Shown: positions 20,581 to 30,873, counted from the stretch's first letter. The stretch: 64,000 nt of DNA from Ascarosepion bandense (GCA_037127315.1 JBBBDQ010001688.1:396001-460000), one strand, 5' to 3'. Numbers and translations are program-made. The notes: generated by a model not told the origin, from the sequence alone.

Positions 20581-20861
20581 TTATAAATTTATTATAAATT
20601 ACAACAATAAGAATATTACTATAAATATGTTTGTGTGTTTGTGTGTGTCAGTTTGGTTTAATCTTGTTGACAAGTCATCAAATTAACAGTTTCTGTTTTA
20701 ACAAGACGTAGAAAGTTTTATTTAGTTTTTTTTTTTAATATTTAAATTAGCTTCTTGTCACTTGACGAAGGTGTCAGAAAATGGCTTTGGCTGATGACTA
20801 GAAAAGTAATATTTTATAATTTTGACGTAAACTAAATAAATATTGTTTTAATTTAAAGATA

Positions 20862-20957
20862 TGGTTTCCGGCTTTCTCTTTTCCAATCTTTTCACTCTTA
20901 CGTAGCCCTCTGCGCATCAGTGGCGTTACCGCCTTGCTTGGGTGATATGATTAAAAA
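20862..20957 (+). mobile_element. truncated short retro-repeat, LINE-type tail
   Basis: Carries ATGGTTTCCGGCTTTCTCTT, CAGTGGCGTTACCGCCTTGC and GGGTGATATGATTAAAAA, as in the copies at 14.1 and 39.4 kb. Confidence 0.75.
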
Positions 20958-21689
20958 AAATTACACAAATATTCTTTTAAGATAGAATTCAACTTCCTTT
21001 TTAAAATACAAACATTAATACAATAAATTTAAATTTAAATAATTTTGATTTGTTTTAAAATTAGATATTGCAGTATTTTTTTCTAAATACCATTTAACAA
21101 AATTTAACATGTTTAATGAAATACTATACAATATTATCAATATTATCAAGAATATGTTTACATAACTTTAAAAAATAATCTTGAACATTTAGCATTAAAT
21201 TTTAAAGCAATGAAACAAATGAAGGCTTACCTTTTAATAACAAAAAATAGTCTTTGCCAGTTGCTCATTTTTGCTCCATGTATGAACTATTGAAAACCTT
21301 TCATTGAAATGGTCACATGACTGAATCCGGGTCTTAAAAAGGAGTCAAGTTATAACAATTTTTAATCTGCAAAAATATAAAGAATTTTTGATGTGACACA
21401 CTTCATATATTAACACAGATTCGATTCAGGATATCATACACTTTTATTTTGTAAATATAACAAAACATCAAAATTATATTTTATTATATATATAAAAAAA
21501 TAAAGAGAGAGTGAGAGAGAAAGAGAGAGATGTGGAATACAAGCGTATCTAAATTATTTTGTGTAGACACATACAAATTTTTTTTGCGTAAACGCATGTG
21601 ATTTCATTTTCGTGTATGTGTTTGTGTGTGTATGCTCTTGCAAAACACTATAACTACGTATGCATGTGTGTATAAATCGGTGGAATTGA
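20958..21689. other. unassigned AT-rich sequence
   Basis: No feature recognised. A GA-rich run lies near 21503-21530. Confidence 0.5.
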
Positions 21690-23995
21690 AGAAGGGAAAA
21701 AAGAACACGCGTAAGTTCAGCAAAAAGAAAGAAAGAAAGTAATTAGTATAAAGCAAAAGAAAAACAGAGATAACAACAGGAAGAAGAGATCAATGAACAA
21801 TTATGAAGTCTAAAAAAGAAAAGACGAAGAAAAAGCCATTAAGTAAACAAAATCTTGGGAAAAAATAAATGACAAATGGACGAAATTTTTTAAAAAATTC
21901 AAAATTTAAAATTGCGACTGAATGATAGTGAAAATAAAAAAAAACGAAAAAGTATTTTTTAAAATTTTCCAAAAGTTCGAAACTTAAACAAAGAAACGAC
22001 GAAACGAAACGAAGCAGACGATAAGAAAGAGAATAAAGTAGAAAAAAAAATTTATGGGATGATTTAGCATTTTAGATTTTCCTGTAGCTTCCGTTCTTGT
22101 CAAAGAGAAAAATGGTTAATTTTGAAGAAACCCGCTTCTGTTGATTAACAGAGTGACGCAGACAAGGTTGTTGCTTTTTTTACGACTCAAACATTTCAAA
22201 GATGAAATGACATTGAGAATTGCAAAAGAAAAAGAAAAAAAAGGAAAATATCAACAAATGAGCAATTACACATCCCATGACCTGTAACTTGAAGGTCTTC
22301 TTTCTAATATTGCAGATAAAAAAAAAGAAAGAAAGACAGACAAGGATGAAACAAGAACGGAGGAAAACTATAGTTATGAAGAAAATGGATGAAAGAAAAA
22401 CATAATCAGAGAAGAAAAAGACACCACGACGTGGTGTGATGGCTAACAAGCTTGTCTCGTTAAAACAGTTGCTACTGTGTTGTGATTTCGATCTTCACTG
22501 GGTGCCACATCTTTTCGGCCTTGTACCACATTTAAGCTACGCTTAGAAAATCATTATGATGAGAAAGGAAAACAATGAAAAGGGCACACAGACAGACATA
22601 ATGATGGCGTAAAAGTAAGAAAGAAGGAAAAAAATAGATGAAAAGAAAGTTCGACAATATAATAAAAGAAAAATGTAAGAGAGAAAACAGAGTGATATTC
22701 GGATGAAGTAAGACGTAGAAATAAACAAACAAACAATGAAAAAATGACAGAAAGAAAAAAGTAGTAATGAAGAAAAAGAAAGTAAGAAAGAAAGAAAGAA
22801 AGAAAGACGTAATGAATTATTAAAAGAAAAAAGAAAAAGGTAGAAATACTGATAAAGAAAAAACGTAGAAAGAAAGAAAGAAAGAAAGAACGACGTAATG
22901 AAGTATTAAAAGAAAAAAGAAAAAAGCAGAAATAGTGATAAAGAAAAACGTAGAAAGAAAGACGTAATGAAGTATTAAAAGAAAAAAAAGAAAAAGGCAG
23001 AAATACTGATAAAGAAAGGCGTAGAAAGAAAGAAAATCAAAGAAAGAAAGAAACAAAGAAACAAAGAAAGACGTAAGGAAGTTTTAAAAGAAAAAGAAAA
23101 AGGCAGAAATACTGATACAGTAAAACGTAGAAAGAAAGAAAATCAAAGAAAGAAAGAAAGAAAGAAAGACGTAATGGATTATTAAAAGACAAAAAGGCAG
23201 AAATACTGATGAAATAAAGGCGTAGAAAGAAAGAAAAGCAAAGAAAGAAAGAAACAAAGAAACAAAGAAAGACGTAAGATTTAAAAGAAAAAGAAAGAGG
23301 CAGAAATACTGATACAGTAAAACGTAGAAAGAAAGAAAATCAAAGAAAGAAAGAAAGAAAGAAATAAAGACGTAATGAATTATTAAAAGACAAAAAGGCA
23401 GAAATACTGATGAAATAAAACCTAAAAAGAATGGTTGAAAGAAAAAATGACAGAAAGAAATAAAGAAAGAAAGGAAAGATAAAGAAACACTTATGAAGTA
23501 AAAAGAAGAATGAAAAACGATGATGAAAGACAGAAAACAAAAAGAAAAAGAATGAACGAAATATGTAATAATTAAAGTAAGAAAGACAGATATACTGAAA
23601 AAGTAAAACAAGGAAAGAAAGGAAGAAAGAAAAACAATGATAAAATGAAGGAAGGAAAAACGTAATGAAGTGAAAGAAAGAAACAAATAAGACAAAAATA
23701 CTGACGAAGTAAAACGTCGGAAGAAAGAAAATCAATGCAATAATGAAAAAAAGAAAGAAAAAAGTAAAAGAAAGTAAGAAAAAAGATAGATATAATGATA
23801 AAGTAAAAAAGGAGAAAGAAAGGATGAAAGAAAAACAATGATAAAATGAAAGAAAGTAACAAATGTAATTTTGTCAAAAACGAAAGAAAACATATACTGA
23901 TGACGTAAGACGTAGAAAGAAAAGAAGAAAACATTGATAAAATGAAAGAAAGAAAAATATGTAATAATGAAATAACTGAAGGATAAAAGAAAGAA
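21690..23995. repeat. 2.3-kb purine-rich degenerate (GAAA)n tract
   Basis: The plus strand is dominated by GAAA, AAAGAAAG and AGAAAGACGTAATG. In 22790-23440 a loose unit of about 75-150 bases recurs (GAAATACTGAT..AG, CGTAGAAAGAAAG, GACGTAATGAA). Long minus-strand open frames of Phe/Leu/Ser are a by-product of composition. Such tracts can form triplex structures; no function is claimed. Confidence 0.85.
22430..22555 (+). mobile_element. tRNA-derived SINE, family 3
   Basis: ACGTGGTGTGATGGCTAACA is A-box-like and TGTGATTTCGATCTTCAC is B-box-like. The body is GGGTGCCACATC, TTCGGCCTTGTACCACAT and GCTTAGAAAATCA. Other copies: 38951 (minus), 53161 (minus), 53341 (minus), 58736. About 125 bases. Confidence 0.78.
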
Positions 23996-24131
23996 AAAAT
24001 ATATAAAAATACATCAACTCAAACATTGCTTTAGTCCAATGAGACCCTAAAGGACGAAATGGGTTACAAGAAAATTGTTTTCTAATTTATCCTAAAGTTA
24101 TTCCGATATGTAAAACTTTATATATCGTTTT

Positions 24132-24133
<2 letters not shown>

Positions 24134-24180
<47 letters not shown>
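24134..24180. repeat. (TA)n microsatellite
   Basis: TA run of about 47 bases touching the palindrome that follows. Confidence 0.95.
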
Positions 24181-24183
<3 letters not shown>

Positions 24184-24566
24184 GGTTTCATTGAATAATA
24201 TAGACAAGTTTTGTCTATTAATTTTGTGTAGGATCCGTTCATACCGTCTGATATACTTGATGGTGATGTCGTTGAAAGACAACAAAAAATCACAGTAATT
24301 GTTGATTTTTTTTATCGGGTCTAAGCTTTCGGCTCACATAAGCCATTATCAAAGAGTAAATATTAACACACAGTAAACATATTAATATTTACTCTTTGAT
24401 AATGGCTTATGTGAGCCGAAAGCTTTAGACCCGATAAAAAATCAACAATTACTGTGATTTTTTGTTGTCTTTCAACGACAACTCCATCAAGTATATCAGA
24501 CGGTATGAACGGATCCTACACAAAATTAATAGACAAAACTTGTCTATATTATTCAATGAAACCTGC
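24181..24566. mobile_element. palindrome of two inverted Penelope-like 5' ends
   Basis: 24181-24366 is the inverse of 24382-24566 with only a few mismatches and a 15-base loop. Each arm, read outwards from the loop, has the hairpin GATAATGGCTTATGTGAGCC-GAAAGC and then a frame reading KYIRRYERILHKINRQNLSI, LFNETCINEKMLPKYTQL, which fits the N-terminal region of Penelope-like proteins (R..ER..., then LP at the end). The right frame runs on into the TA tract. The two copies are therefore head to head. Confidence 0.7.
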
Positions 24567-24599
24567 ATTAATGAAAAAATGCTGCCAAAATACACACAA

Positions 24600-24601
24600 C
24601 T

Positions 24602-24641
<40 letters not shown>

Positions 24642-24650
24642 AAAAAGGAG

Positions 24651-24722
<72 letters not shown>

Positions 24723-24738
24723 AAGAGAGAAAGAGTCA
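24600..24738. repeat. (TA)n, (TA)n and (GA)n runs
   Basis: Two TA runs (24605-24639 and 24653-24708) separated by a short linker, then about 25 bases of GA-rich sequence. Confidence 0.93.
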
Positions 24739-24837
24739 AACAGAAAAATATGTAACGCGCGAAATTTTCCTACCGGAATTAGAATTTACGAGACATTATC
24801 TATTACCCCATCCGCACATTCAAGTTTATAACACCTG

Positions 24838-24939
24838 GTAATTCTATTTCGGTCGGGTTTCAATCCTGGGTTAGGATGCGAACGGAGTCTAAGCCGTACT
24901 GATGAGCTGTAATACAGCGGAAAAGATCTGTCTGCGGAT

Positions 24940-24945
<6 letters not shown>
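24838..24945 (+). mobile_element. tRNA-derived hammerhead SINE, plus copy
   Basis: B-box-like GGTTTCAATCCTGGGTTAGG is followed by CTAAGCCGTACTGATGAGCT and the hammerhead described below, then TA repeats. The A-box region upstream is not clear, so the 5' end is truncated or diverged. Confidence 0.75.
24892..24940 (+). ncRNA. hammerhead motif, SINE-borne, A13 changed
   Basis: CUGAUGA at 24899-24905. Stem II is five perfect pairs, GCUGU with ACAGC, with a 3-nt loop. Then come G12, a G in place of A13 (24920), and A14. Stem III pairs A-U, A-U and G-C around one mismatch; the triplet is GUC ending at 24932. Stem I has five pairs (UGCGG with CCGUA, one G-U). A13G should abolish cleavage. Confidence 0.65.
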
Positions 24946-24975
<30 letters not shown>

Positions 24976-24977
<2 letters not shown>

Positions 24978-25180
24978 ATTCGCAGACAGATCTATTCCGC
25001 TATATAGATATATATATATCTGTTCCTATATATATAGTCATCTGCAGACAGATTTGTTTCACTGTATCACAGCTTATCAGTACGGTTAGACATCCGATTG
25101 CTTTTAAGCCAGGATTGAAACCCGACCGAATTAGCGTCAGTCGGTGATTCTACCTCTGAGCTTTGGGCGCTCGGTAGAAG
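24976..25180 (-). mobile_element. tRNA-derived hammerhead SINE, minus copy plus partial copy
   Basis: On the minus strand 25180-25100 carries GCTCAGAGGTAGAATCACCG (a clear A box) and GGGTTTCAATCCTGG (B box), so the head is a recognisable tRNA. The body has GTACTGATAAGCTGTGATAC and GTGAAACAAATCTGTCTGCA. Position G8 of the ribozyme is A. A partial second copy (24976-25010) holds only the GAA, stem III and stem I part. Together with the plus copy at 24838 it forms a long palindrome around TA repeats. Confidence 0.78.
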
Positions 25181-25204
25181 GAGGCACACTGTGTGTGTGT
25201 GTTT

Positions 25205-25975
25205 AATTCAAAGAATTTTTCACTTTGAACAATCTAAGATACGCAGATGATACAGTGCTGATAGCAGACACAGAAAGGGAACTACAAGACCTCCAACAAA
25301 AGGTAGCCGAAGAAAGTAGAAAAGTCTACAAAAAACTGAATGCATAGCCATCAGTAAAAAGAGGAGCCCAAAATGCCAACTAAAGGACGAGGATGTTAAA
25401 ATCAAACAGGCACGGAAATTTAGATATCTGGGAAATGTTCTAAAAGAAGACGGTAAGTGCGACACTGATATCCGAAGGCGTATTGGCATGGCCAAAGATG
25501 CATTCCAGAACTTGAGAGACAGAAAAATTTTGCTGGAAACAAAGAAAGTGCTGGATTGTTATGTGATGTACGTCCTTTAATGCTGGACAATCTCATGAAA
25601 GATGAAGAAAAGACTTGGTTCTACAGAAGGATGCTGAGGATACCACAGACTGAGCATGATGAGGTTTTGAAGAGAATGGAAATGAAAAAGAAACTGATAA
25701 TTAACATCAGGAAGATACAGCTAAATTTTCTGGAACATGCAATGGAGAAGGAGGGCTTAGAGAATTTGATACTCGCAGGACAGATAGAAGAAAAGAGAAA
25801 CAAAGGAATGCAACGCGTGACATACTTGATGGGCTTGAGCAAATGAATGACAGTGTTTGTAAAGGGTAACAAGAGAAAGGCTGTTAAGAACTACACGGGA
25901 TAGGGAGATGTGGAAGGCCATGATCGCCTACGTCCTGAAGGGAAACGGCAGATAGAAGAAGAACTGAGCAAGTTC
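25205..25975 (+). pseudogene. RTE-like LINE, reverse transcriptase to C-terminus
   Basis: Translation gives LNNLRYADDTVLIADTEREL, QDLQQKVAEESRK (YADD box present), then frames with IGMAKDAFQNLRDRKILLET, KKVLDCYVMYV, and after a small deletion DEEKTWFYRRMLRIPQTEHD, EVLKRMEMKKKLIINIRKIQ, LNFLEHAMEKEGLENLILAG and QIEEKRNKGMQRVTYLMGLS. It ends MIAYVLKGNG-like. Several frameshifts and stops make it dead. The clade is uncertain. Relatives: 28290, 29275, 45420 and, as tandem units, 11195. Confidence 0.82.
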
Positions 25976-26027
25976 ATGCCGACTTCGAATTTTTTTGAGG
26001 ATACCTTTGTGATTTCATCACTCTCCA

Positions 26028-26030
<3 letters not shown>

Positions 26031-26064
<34 letters not shown>
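26031..26064. repeat. (TA)n microsatellite
   Basis: TA run of about 34 bases. Confidence 0.95.
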
Positions 26065-26068
<4 letters not shown>

Positions 26069-26229
26069 TAATTATATATCAAGAACAGTTTTGAAGGAAA
26101 GGTGTTGGACAAATTAAAAAGTTTTCATGTAACGCATTTCGTTTTTTAGTCAGATGGATATCTAAGAGGAAAATGTGACATATACTTATATATATATATA
26201 TTGGGAGACTGAATAAGTTATCGCTGAAA

Positions 26230-27960
26230 TTTCATAAAGAGTAATGTTGTATTTACAAAAAATTAGTAAGGAGCATGTCACTGAAAGTATTGTCCATCGC
26301 TATCCACTACTTTTTCCCATCTTTCTGGCAACATTTGAATTACACGTCGAAAGAACGACACTTCTTTTGAGACTAAACACACATCTTTATAAAAAATGAA
26401 AGTGCTGCTCAGCTAGGCCATGTGCCATCAATCGGAATAAGGGATAAACGCACATTGCAATGGCTGGTGAATAAGGCGAATGGGGTAGGACTTCCCATTT
26501 AAGCGTTTCTAAGCAAGTTTTCACCCGTTTTGCAACATGTGTTCTAGCGTTGTCAAGTTGCAAAGTCACTTTGTGTCTCCCCTCGTAGAGCGGACATTAT
26601 TTCTTGAATGCTCGGCCAAACGCATCAGTTGTAGTCGATAGCGATCTCTCGTATGGCTTCAGCTGATCCCACCAAATGCACAGAAGGTTCGAACTATGGA
26701 TATTCAGCTTTGCCGCTAACGTTGATGCATGACCAAGATTACCTTCAACGCTTAAGGTTATCGTAGTGTATCCAATTTTCATCGCCGGTTACGATACGAT
26801 GCAAAGACTTTCCTTTTCTGCCGTCGAAGCAACTATTCAGACTTGACAAGACGCCGTTCAATGTCTCTCGGCTTCAACTCGTATGACACTCAATCTATTT
26901 GCTTTTGAATCCTTCCCAGTGCTTTCAAACATTTCGCAACTGTTATGTGATCAACTCCTAATGATTCTGCAAGTTCAGCTTGCGCCTGGCATGAGTTTTC
27001 ATGAAGTAATGCCTCCAAATCTTCGTCTTCAAACTTTTTCGGTGCTTCAAAAGCGTTCTTTATCTTCAGCATCAAAATCATTATTTTTGAAGCATCTAAA
27101 CCAATCTCTACATGTTGTTTCTGACCAGTTTTCTCGACAGGCTCCAAAGGAGAATCTGTAATGTGATTGGTCCCGACTTAACAGTACAACTCCAATCACT
27201 TTCCCATCTGCGGGACATGGCTTCCCTCTGTCTCTTCTATAAATATTTTCATGGCTTCTGCTCTGACGAACTTAGGTTACTGGTGCCCTCTAAACACAAA
27301 AATTTACTCGGGTAACCAAAATGGCAACAAGGTCCCACCCTTTTACAGTTCAATCAACCAAATGCAGGCGAAAATTTTTCTTTCTCGCGCTTCCTCCTGT
27401 GGAACTCCCTTCCATATACCTGCTTTCCTGACGGCTACAACCTCCGGGAATTTAAATGCAAAGTCAATTCCCATCTCATATCCACTTCATTCCAGCTCTT
27501 TCTACATCACCCTGAGTATCTTGTTCTTTCCCTTTCTCTCTACCTTCGCAACTGTCTTCACACCTGTGTTCACATCCTTTTCTTGCCATTTCTCTTTCAC
27601 CCCCTGTAGCTGGTTCGTCTTTGTCTTCACTCTCCTCCTGCCTAAAACTTTAACTCTCTTATGTAGCCCCCTGCACATCAATGGTGGTACCGCCTTGCTT
27701 GGGGTGAAATGATAAAAAAGAGCATGTTCGCCTTAATTTTCAACAGGAATTCTTTGTCCTTCAGCTGCGTAGTTGTTTTATTTTATTTTAATGTTTTTTA
27801 ATAACGTAGTGCAGTAAAATTCCCCGCGAAAACACTTTCTTTGGCACGAAATCCAACATATTTAACGGTATGAAAAAACAAAAATGTTTATACTTCGTAG
27901 CACTGAAATCGAACTTGCTTATTACACTTATTACACTTCTTTATAGATGCGTTACCATCT
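26230..27960 (-). pseudogene. mariner transposase, interrupted
   Basis: Minus strand: FVPKKVFSRGILLHYVIKKH near 27860, then, beyond the LINE, TCRDWFRCFKNNDFDAEDKE, KKFEDEDLEALLHENSCQAQ, AELAESLGVDHITVAKCLKA, SLHRIVTGDENWIHYDN (first catalytic D), LLCIWWDQLKPYERSLSTTT, LQLDNARTHVAKRVKTCLET (second D), LKWEVLPHSPYSPAIAMCVY and PLFRLMAHGLAEQHFHF. The third aspartate, normally IAPSDYHLF, is replaced (IAMCVYPLF: D to V). There are many stops and frameshifts. Confidence 0.88.
27131..27716 (+). mobile_element. 5'-truncated CR1/Jockey-like LINE nested in mariner
   Basis: Begins LDRLQRRICNVIGPDLTVQL, SHLRDMASLCLFYKYFHGFC, SDELRLLVPSKHK, then after frame changes FSFSRASSCGTPFHIPAFLT and a C-rich tail. 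It ends ACCGCCTTGCTTGGGGTGAA, ATGATAAAAAAG. It is the same family as 15600-16615, covering only the last part of ORF2 and the 3' end, as is usual for target-primed insertion. Confidence 0.85.
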
Positions 27961-28026
27961 GAAACTACAAGAACGCAGTTCTGGAAACGCCATCTGTTGA
28001 AAAATAGTGAGAACTTATTCATGTTC

Positions 28027-28028
<2 letters not shown>

Positions 28029-28104
<76 letters not shown>
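28029..28104. repeat. (TA)n followed by (TG)n
   Basis: About 34 bases of TA then about 42 of TG, beginning at the right end of the mariner. Confidence 0.95.
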
Positions 28105-28111
<7 letters not shown>

Positions 28112-28289
28112 CTATTCTAATTTTATTCTATAGGAATATGTATTTTCCTTTTTAGGCTTCATGTGTGCAAAGAATGTTCGAATATTTTTGCTATTTTCAA
28201 AGACTTAAATTATACTGTTATATATTCGGAATTTCTGAATACGGCCAGTACATTGTTCATAATTGATGTTTTTTTTTTAAGTTAGAAAA

Positions 28290-28560
28290 AAATGGATGCA
28301 AAAAAAAGTAACTCATAATCAACATCAGAAGGAACCGTTGAAATTTCTCTGGCACATAATGAGGAAAGAGGTCTTGGAAATCTGATACTCACGGGGCAGA
28401 TTGAAGGCACGAAGAACAGAGGAGAATAATACACAAACCACCTAGAGATCTTGAAAATGTGCTTAGCGGAACAAGATTTAAGAGAGATAACAGAAAGATC
28501 AAATTTATTTAGATCTACGAAAGACAGAAAATTACAAAACGCCATGATCGCCTGAAAGGG
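28290..28560 (+). pseudogene. RTE-like LINE, C-terminal fragment
   Basis: Broken frames give QHQKEPLKFLWHIMRKE-like, LGNLILTGQIEGTKNRGE and NAMIA followed by KGT. These align with 25205 and 29275. Multiple indels. Confidence 0.7.
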
Positions 28561-28563
28561 ACA

Positions 28564-28565
<2 letters not shown>

Positions 28566-28612
<47 letters not shown>
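28566..28612. repeat. (TA)n microsatellite
   Basis: TA run of about 45 bases, also the target side of the Tc1-type element that follows. Confidence 0.95.
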
Positions 28613-28613
<1 letters not shown>

Positions 28614-28988
28614 TACCGGTCATAATTATTAGGCAACCCTAGTTTTTTTTTTAATGATTCATTTCATACTATTTTTAGTATTTATTGCCAAGTAGACAAT
28701 TCTAAATGAAAATAGAATGGTTCTTTTGTTATTATTACTTTGCAAAATTTTACAAGACAGCCAGGAAGCCTTTGCTTTGGCCAGCCTATAAGAAGAAGAG
28801 ACTAGCATGGAGAAGAGAGCACAAAAACTGGACACCGAAACAGTTCATTTGATGCACATGTTATTGGTTAGTATTGACAAAAGAACCATTCTATTTTCAT
28901 TTAGAATTTATCCAATAAATACTAAAAATAATATAAAATACATCATTTTTTTTAAACTGGTGTGGCCTAATAATTATGGCCGGTAGTG
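28613..28988. mobile_element. Tc1-type short element with 110-bp inverted ends
   Basis: The ends CTACCGGTCATAATTATTAG and, reversed, CTACCGGCCATAATTATTAG are flanked by TA. The inverted match runs about 110 bases inwards (ATTCTAAATGAAAATAGAAT, GGTTCTTTTGT). Between them a plus-strand frame reads KPLLWPAYKKKRLAWRREHK, NWTPKQF, the region just before the first catalytic aspartate of Tc1 transposases. The rest is deleted. Confidence 0.85.
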
Positions 28989-29023
28989 TATATATAAACA
29001 TATTAGCATACTTCAATGGCACG

Positions 29024-29060
29024 ACCCGCAGTTTTATGCATTACGCAATTATCAGGTGCA
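29024..29060 (-). ncRNA. degenerate hammerhead motif (GCAC family), minus
   Basis: CUGAUAA (G8 changed) at 29055-29049. Stem I is GCAC with GUGC; the cleavage triplet is GUC. G12 is A. Not expected to cleave. Confidence 0.5.
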
Positions 29061-29081
29061 TATTACACCAGTTCGTAATAT

Positions 29082-29120
29082 GCACCTGGTGATTGCGTGA
29101 CGTATGAATCTGCGGGTCGT
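29082..29120 (+). ncRNA. degenerate hammerhead motif (GCAC family), plus
   Basis: CUGGUGA (A6 changed) at 29086-29092, stem II UGCG with CGUA, GAA, triplet GUC, and stem I GCAC with GUGC. Confidence 0.5.
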
Positions 29121-29274
29121 GCCATCAACGAAGGGTAATATGTATATTTATTAATATGCATAATTAATAGCTCTGTTTATACTACATTGAGCACTGTTTT
29201 ATTAAGACTTAAATAATACCTTTATACAGGTGTGTATTCCCAAATATATATTTATTAGTTCATATAACTATAAG

Positions 29275-29790
29275 CCAAATTGGGATGGCCAACGATGTAT
29301 TCCAGAAGCTGAGTAAAATATTGAAAGACAGAAAAATTTTGCTAGAAACGAAGGACAGAGTGCTGGATTGCTATGTGATGTCTGTTCTTCAATATGGCAG
29401 TGAATGCTGAACAATCTTGTCAAATCATCAATCAGCCTTTTGGTTCTACAGAAGGATGCTGAGGAATGAACATGTGAGCAACGATGACGTTTTAGGGAGG
29501 ATCGGAACGAAAATAAAACTAATACTTAACACCAGGAAAAGACAGAAAAAGTTCTTAGGACATGTGATGAGGAAGGAGGGTTTGGAGAATCTGATACTCA
29601 CAAGTTAGATACAGGGAAAGAGCGGGAGGGGAATCAACGCGTAACATACTTAACGGGCCTTAGCAAGTGGATGACAGAGCGGGGTTTGAGTGGAGTAACA
29701 GGAGAAAGCGTGTTAAAAGCTGCTAGAGATCGGGAAATATGGAAGGCCATGATCGCCTACACCCTGAAGGGACACGGTACATAAAATAAG
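29275..29790 (+). pseudogene. RTE-like LINE, C-terminal fragment
   Basis: Reads IGMANDVFQKLSKILKDRKI, LLETKDRVLDCYVMSVLQYG, SEC, a stop, then after a deletion FWFYRRMLRNEHVSNDDVLG, RIGTKIKLILNTRKRQKKFL and GHVMRKEGLENLILTS, then TYLTGLSKWMTERGLSGVTG and ESVLKAARDREIWKAMIAYT, LKGHGT. This is the best-preserved C-terminus in the window and the source-type sequence of the 105-bp array at 11.2 kb. Confidence 0.85.
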
Positions 29791-29893
29791 ATTTATGCGT
29801 ATATGTTTATGTGCATGTGTGTGCGTGTGTGATGAAATAAAATATAAATAGGAAACTTATAACAATCTAACGTTTCACTTTTATTAAAGCTTC

Positions 29894-30195
29894 GTATGTG
29901 CGTTGTGGTGCAGTGGAACGAGAAATCGGAGAGCCGAGTTCAAATTCCAGTTGAACTCTTTGCATTCACTTACGCGCAAATACCCTTTGGAAAGGTATTA
30001 ATCCGTCTTACTTCCCTCCTTGTTATCGGTTAAATAGCAAAGCTGATTGGATTTTATAGCCTTGGTCGGCAACCAGTCTACCACAGAAAGTAATGGCAAC
30101 CTACTGCAGCATAATCTTCTGCCCAGTCAGTGATGTTTCTTTCGAGACATGATCGCCTAGGTGTGTATCACGTATGGCACTTAACTGACTGACTG
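29894..30195 (+). mobile_element. tRNA-derived SINE, family 1
   Basis: GTGCGTTGTGGTGCAGTGGA (A box) and GAGTTCAAATTCCAG (B box); ends GGCACTTAACTGACTGACTG. Compared with the copy at 30474, about 15 bases after the A box are missing. Confidence 0.88.
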
Positions 30196-30473
30196 AAGTG
30201 ATTAAGAGAAAGCACAGAGAGACAGAAATTATGGTATTTTCAATTTTGTTTGGGTCATTTAGCATTGGTCAGTCACGTATCACGTGCATTAAAATCGTCG
30301 ACAATTGTATACGTATGTACGTTTGTGAACACCTTTGTATGTCTAAGCAGGCATCGGATAGCAATGCATATTCGTAGGGAGAGAGAAAAAAAACAGGACA
30401 AGTTAAAATAAGTGGGCTGACAAATAAAACAGTTTTATACATAAATTAAACGATTTTTACCCTTGTGATATGG

Positions 30474-30782
30474 AGCTGTGTGTTGTGGTACAGTGGATAT
30501 CGGCTCGGAACGAGAAATCGGTGAGCCGAGTTCGAAATCCAATTGAATTCATTGCATTCACTTACGCGCAAATACCCTTGGGAAAGGTATTAATACGTTT
30601 CTTCCTTCCAGTTATGGGTTAAATAACAGGACAGATTGGGTTCTATAGTCTTGGCTGGCAGCCATTCTACCGCAGAAAGTAATGGCAACCTACTACGAGA
30701 TAATCTTCTGCCCAGTCAGTCATGTCTCTTTCGAGACATGATCGCCCAAGCGTGTTTCACGTATGGCACTTGACTGACTGAT
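30474..30782 (+). mobile_element. tRNA-derived SINE, family 1
   Basis: Full-length: TGTTGTGGTACAGTGGATAT, CCGAGTTCGAAATCCAATTG, TATGGGTTAAATAACAGGAC, CCCAGTCAGTCATGTCTCTT; ends CACTTGACTGACTG. It lies 280 bases after another copy in the same orientation. Confidence 0.88.
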
Positions 30783-30837
30783 ATGGAGTAATCATCTAGT
30801 TATCTATTTATTTCTAATTTGATCTATCTCAGCATGT

Positions 30838-30838
30838 T

Positions 30839-30873
<35 letters not shown>

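Larger units (their letters stand above)
26201..28030 (-). mobile_element. mariner transposon with a LINE nested inside
   Basis: The left end TTGGGAGACTGAATAAGTTA and the right end, read on the minus strand TTGGGAACATGAATAAGTTC, are inverted repeats, and both are flanked by TA. The total is 1830 bases. Removing the nested LINE (27131-27716) leaves about 1245, a normal mariner length. The insertion order is clear: mariner first, LINE later. Confidence 0.88.
29011..29133. repeat. palindrome of two inverted hammerhead-like units
   Basis: Arms 29011-29065 and 29076-29133 mirror each other (GGCACGACCCGCAG with CTGCGGGTCGTGCC) around the loop CACCAGTTCG. Each arm holds the GCAC-CUGAUGA...GUGC family of ribozyme motif, on opposite strands. 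Confidence 0.85.

Noticed and set aside
20797..20815. CTGATGA at 20.80 kb as another hammerhead
   Set aside because: No stem II, and the following GAAA cannot be placed with a cleavage triplet.
22543..22736. Three overlapping 60-66 codon minus-strand frames
   Set aside because: All are shadows of the purine-rich tract next to a SINE.
23084..23934. Minus-strand frames of 120-203 codons
   Set aside because: Same cause: the reverse strand of a GAAA-rich tract.
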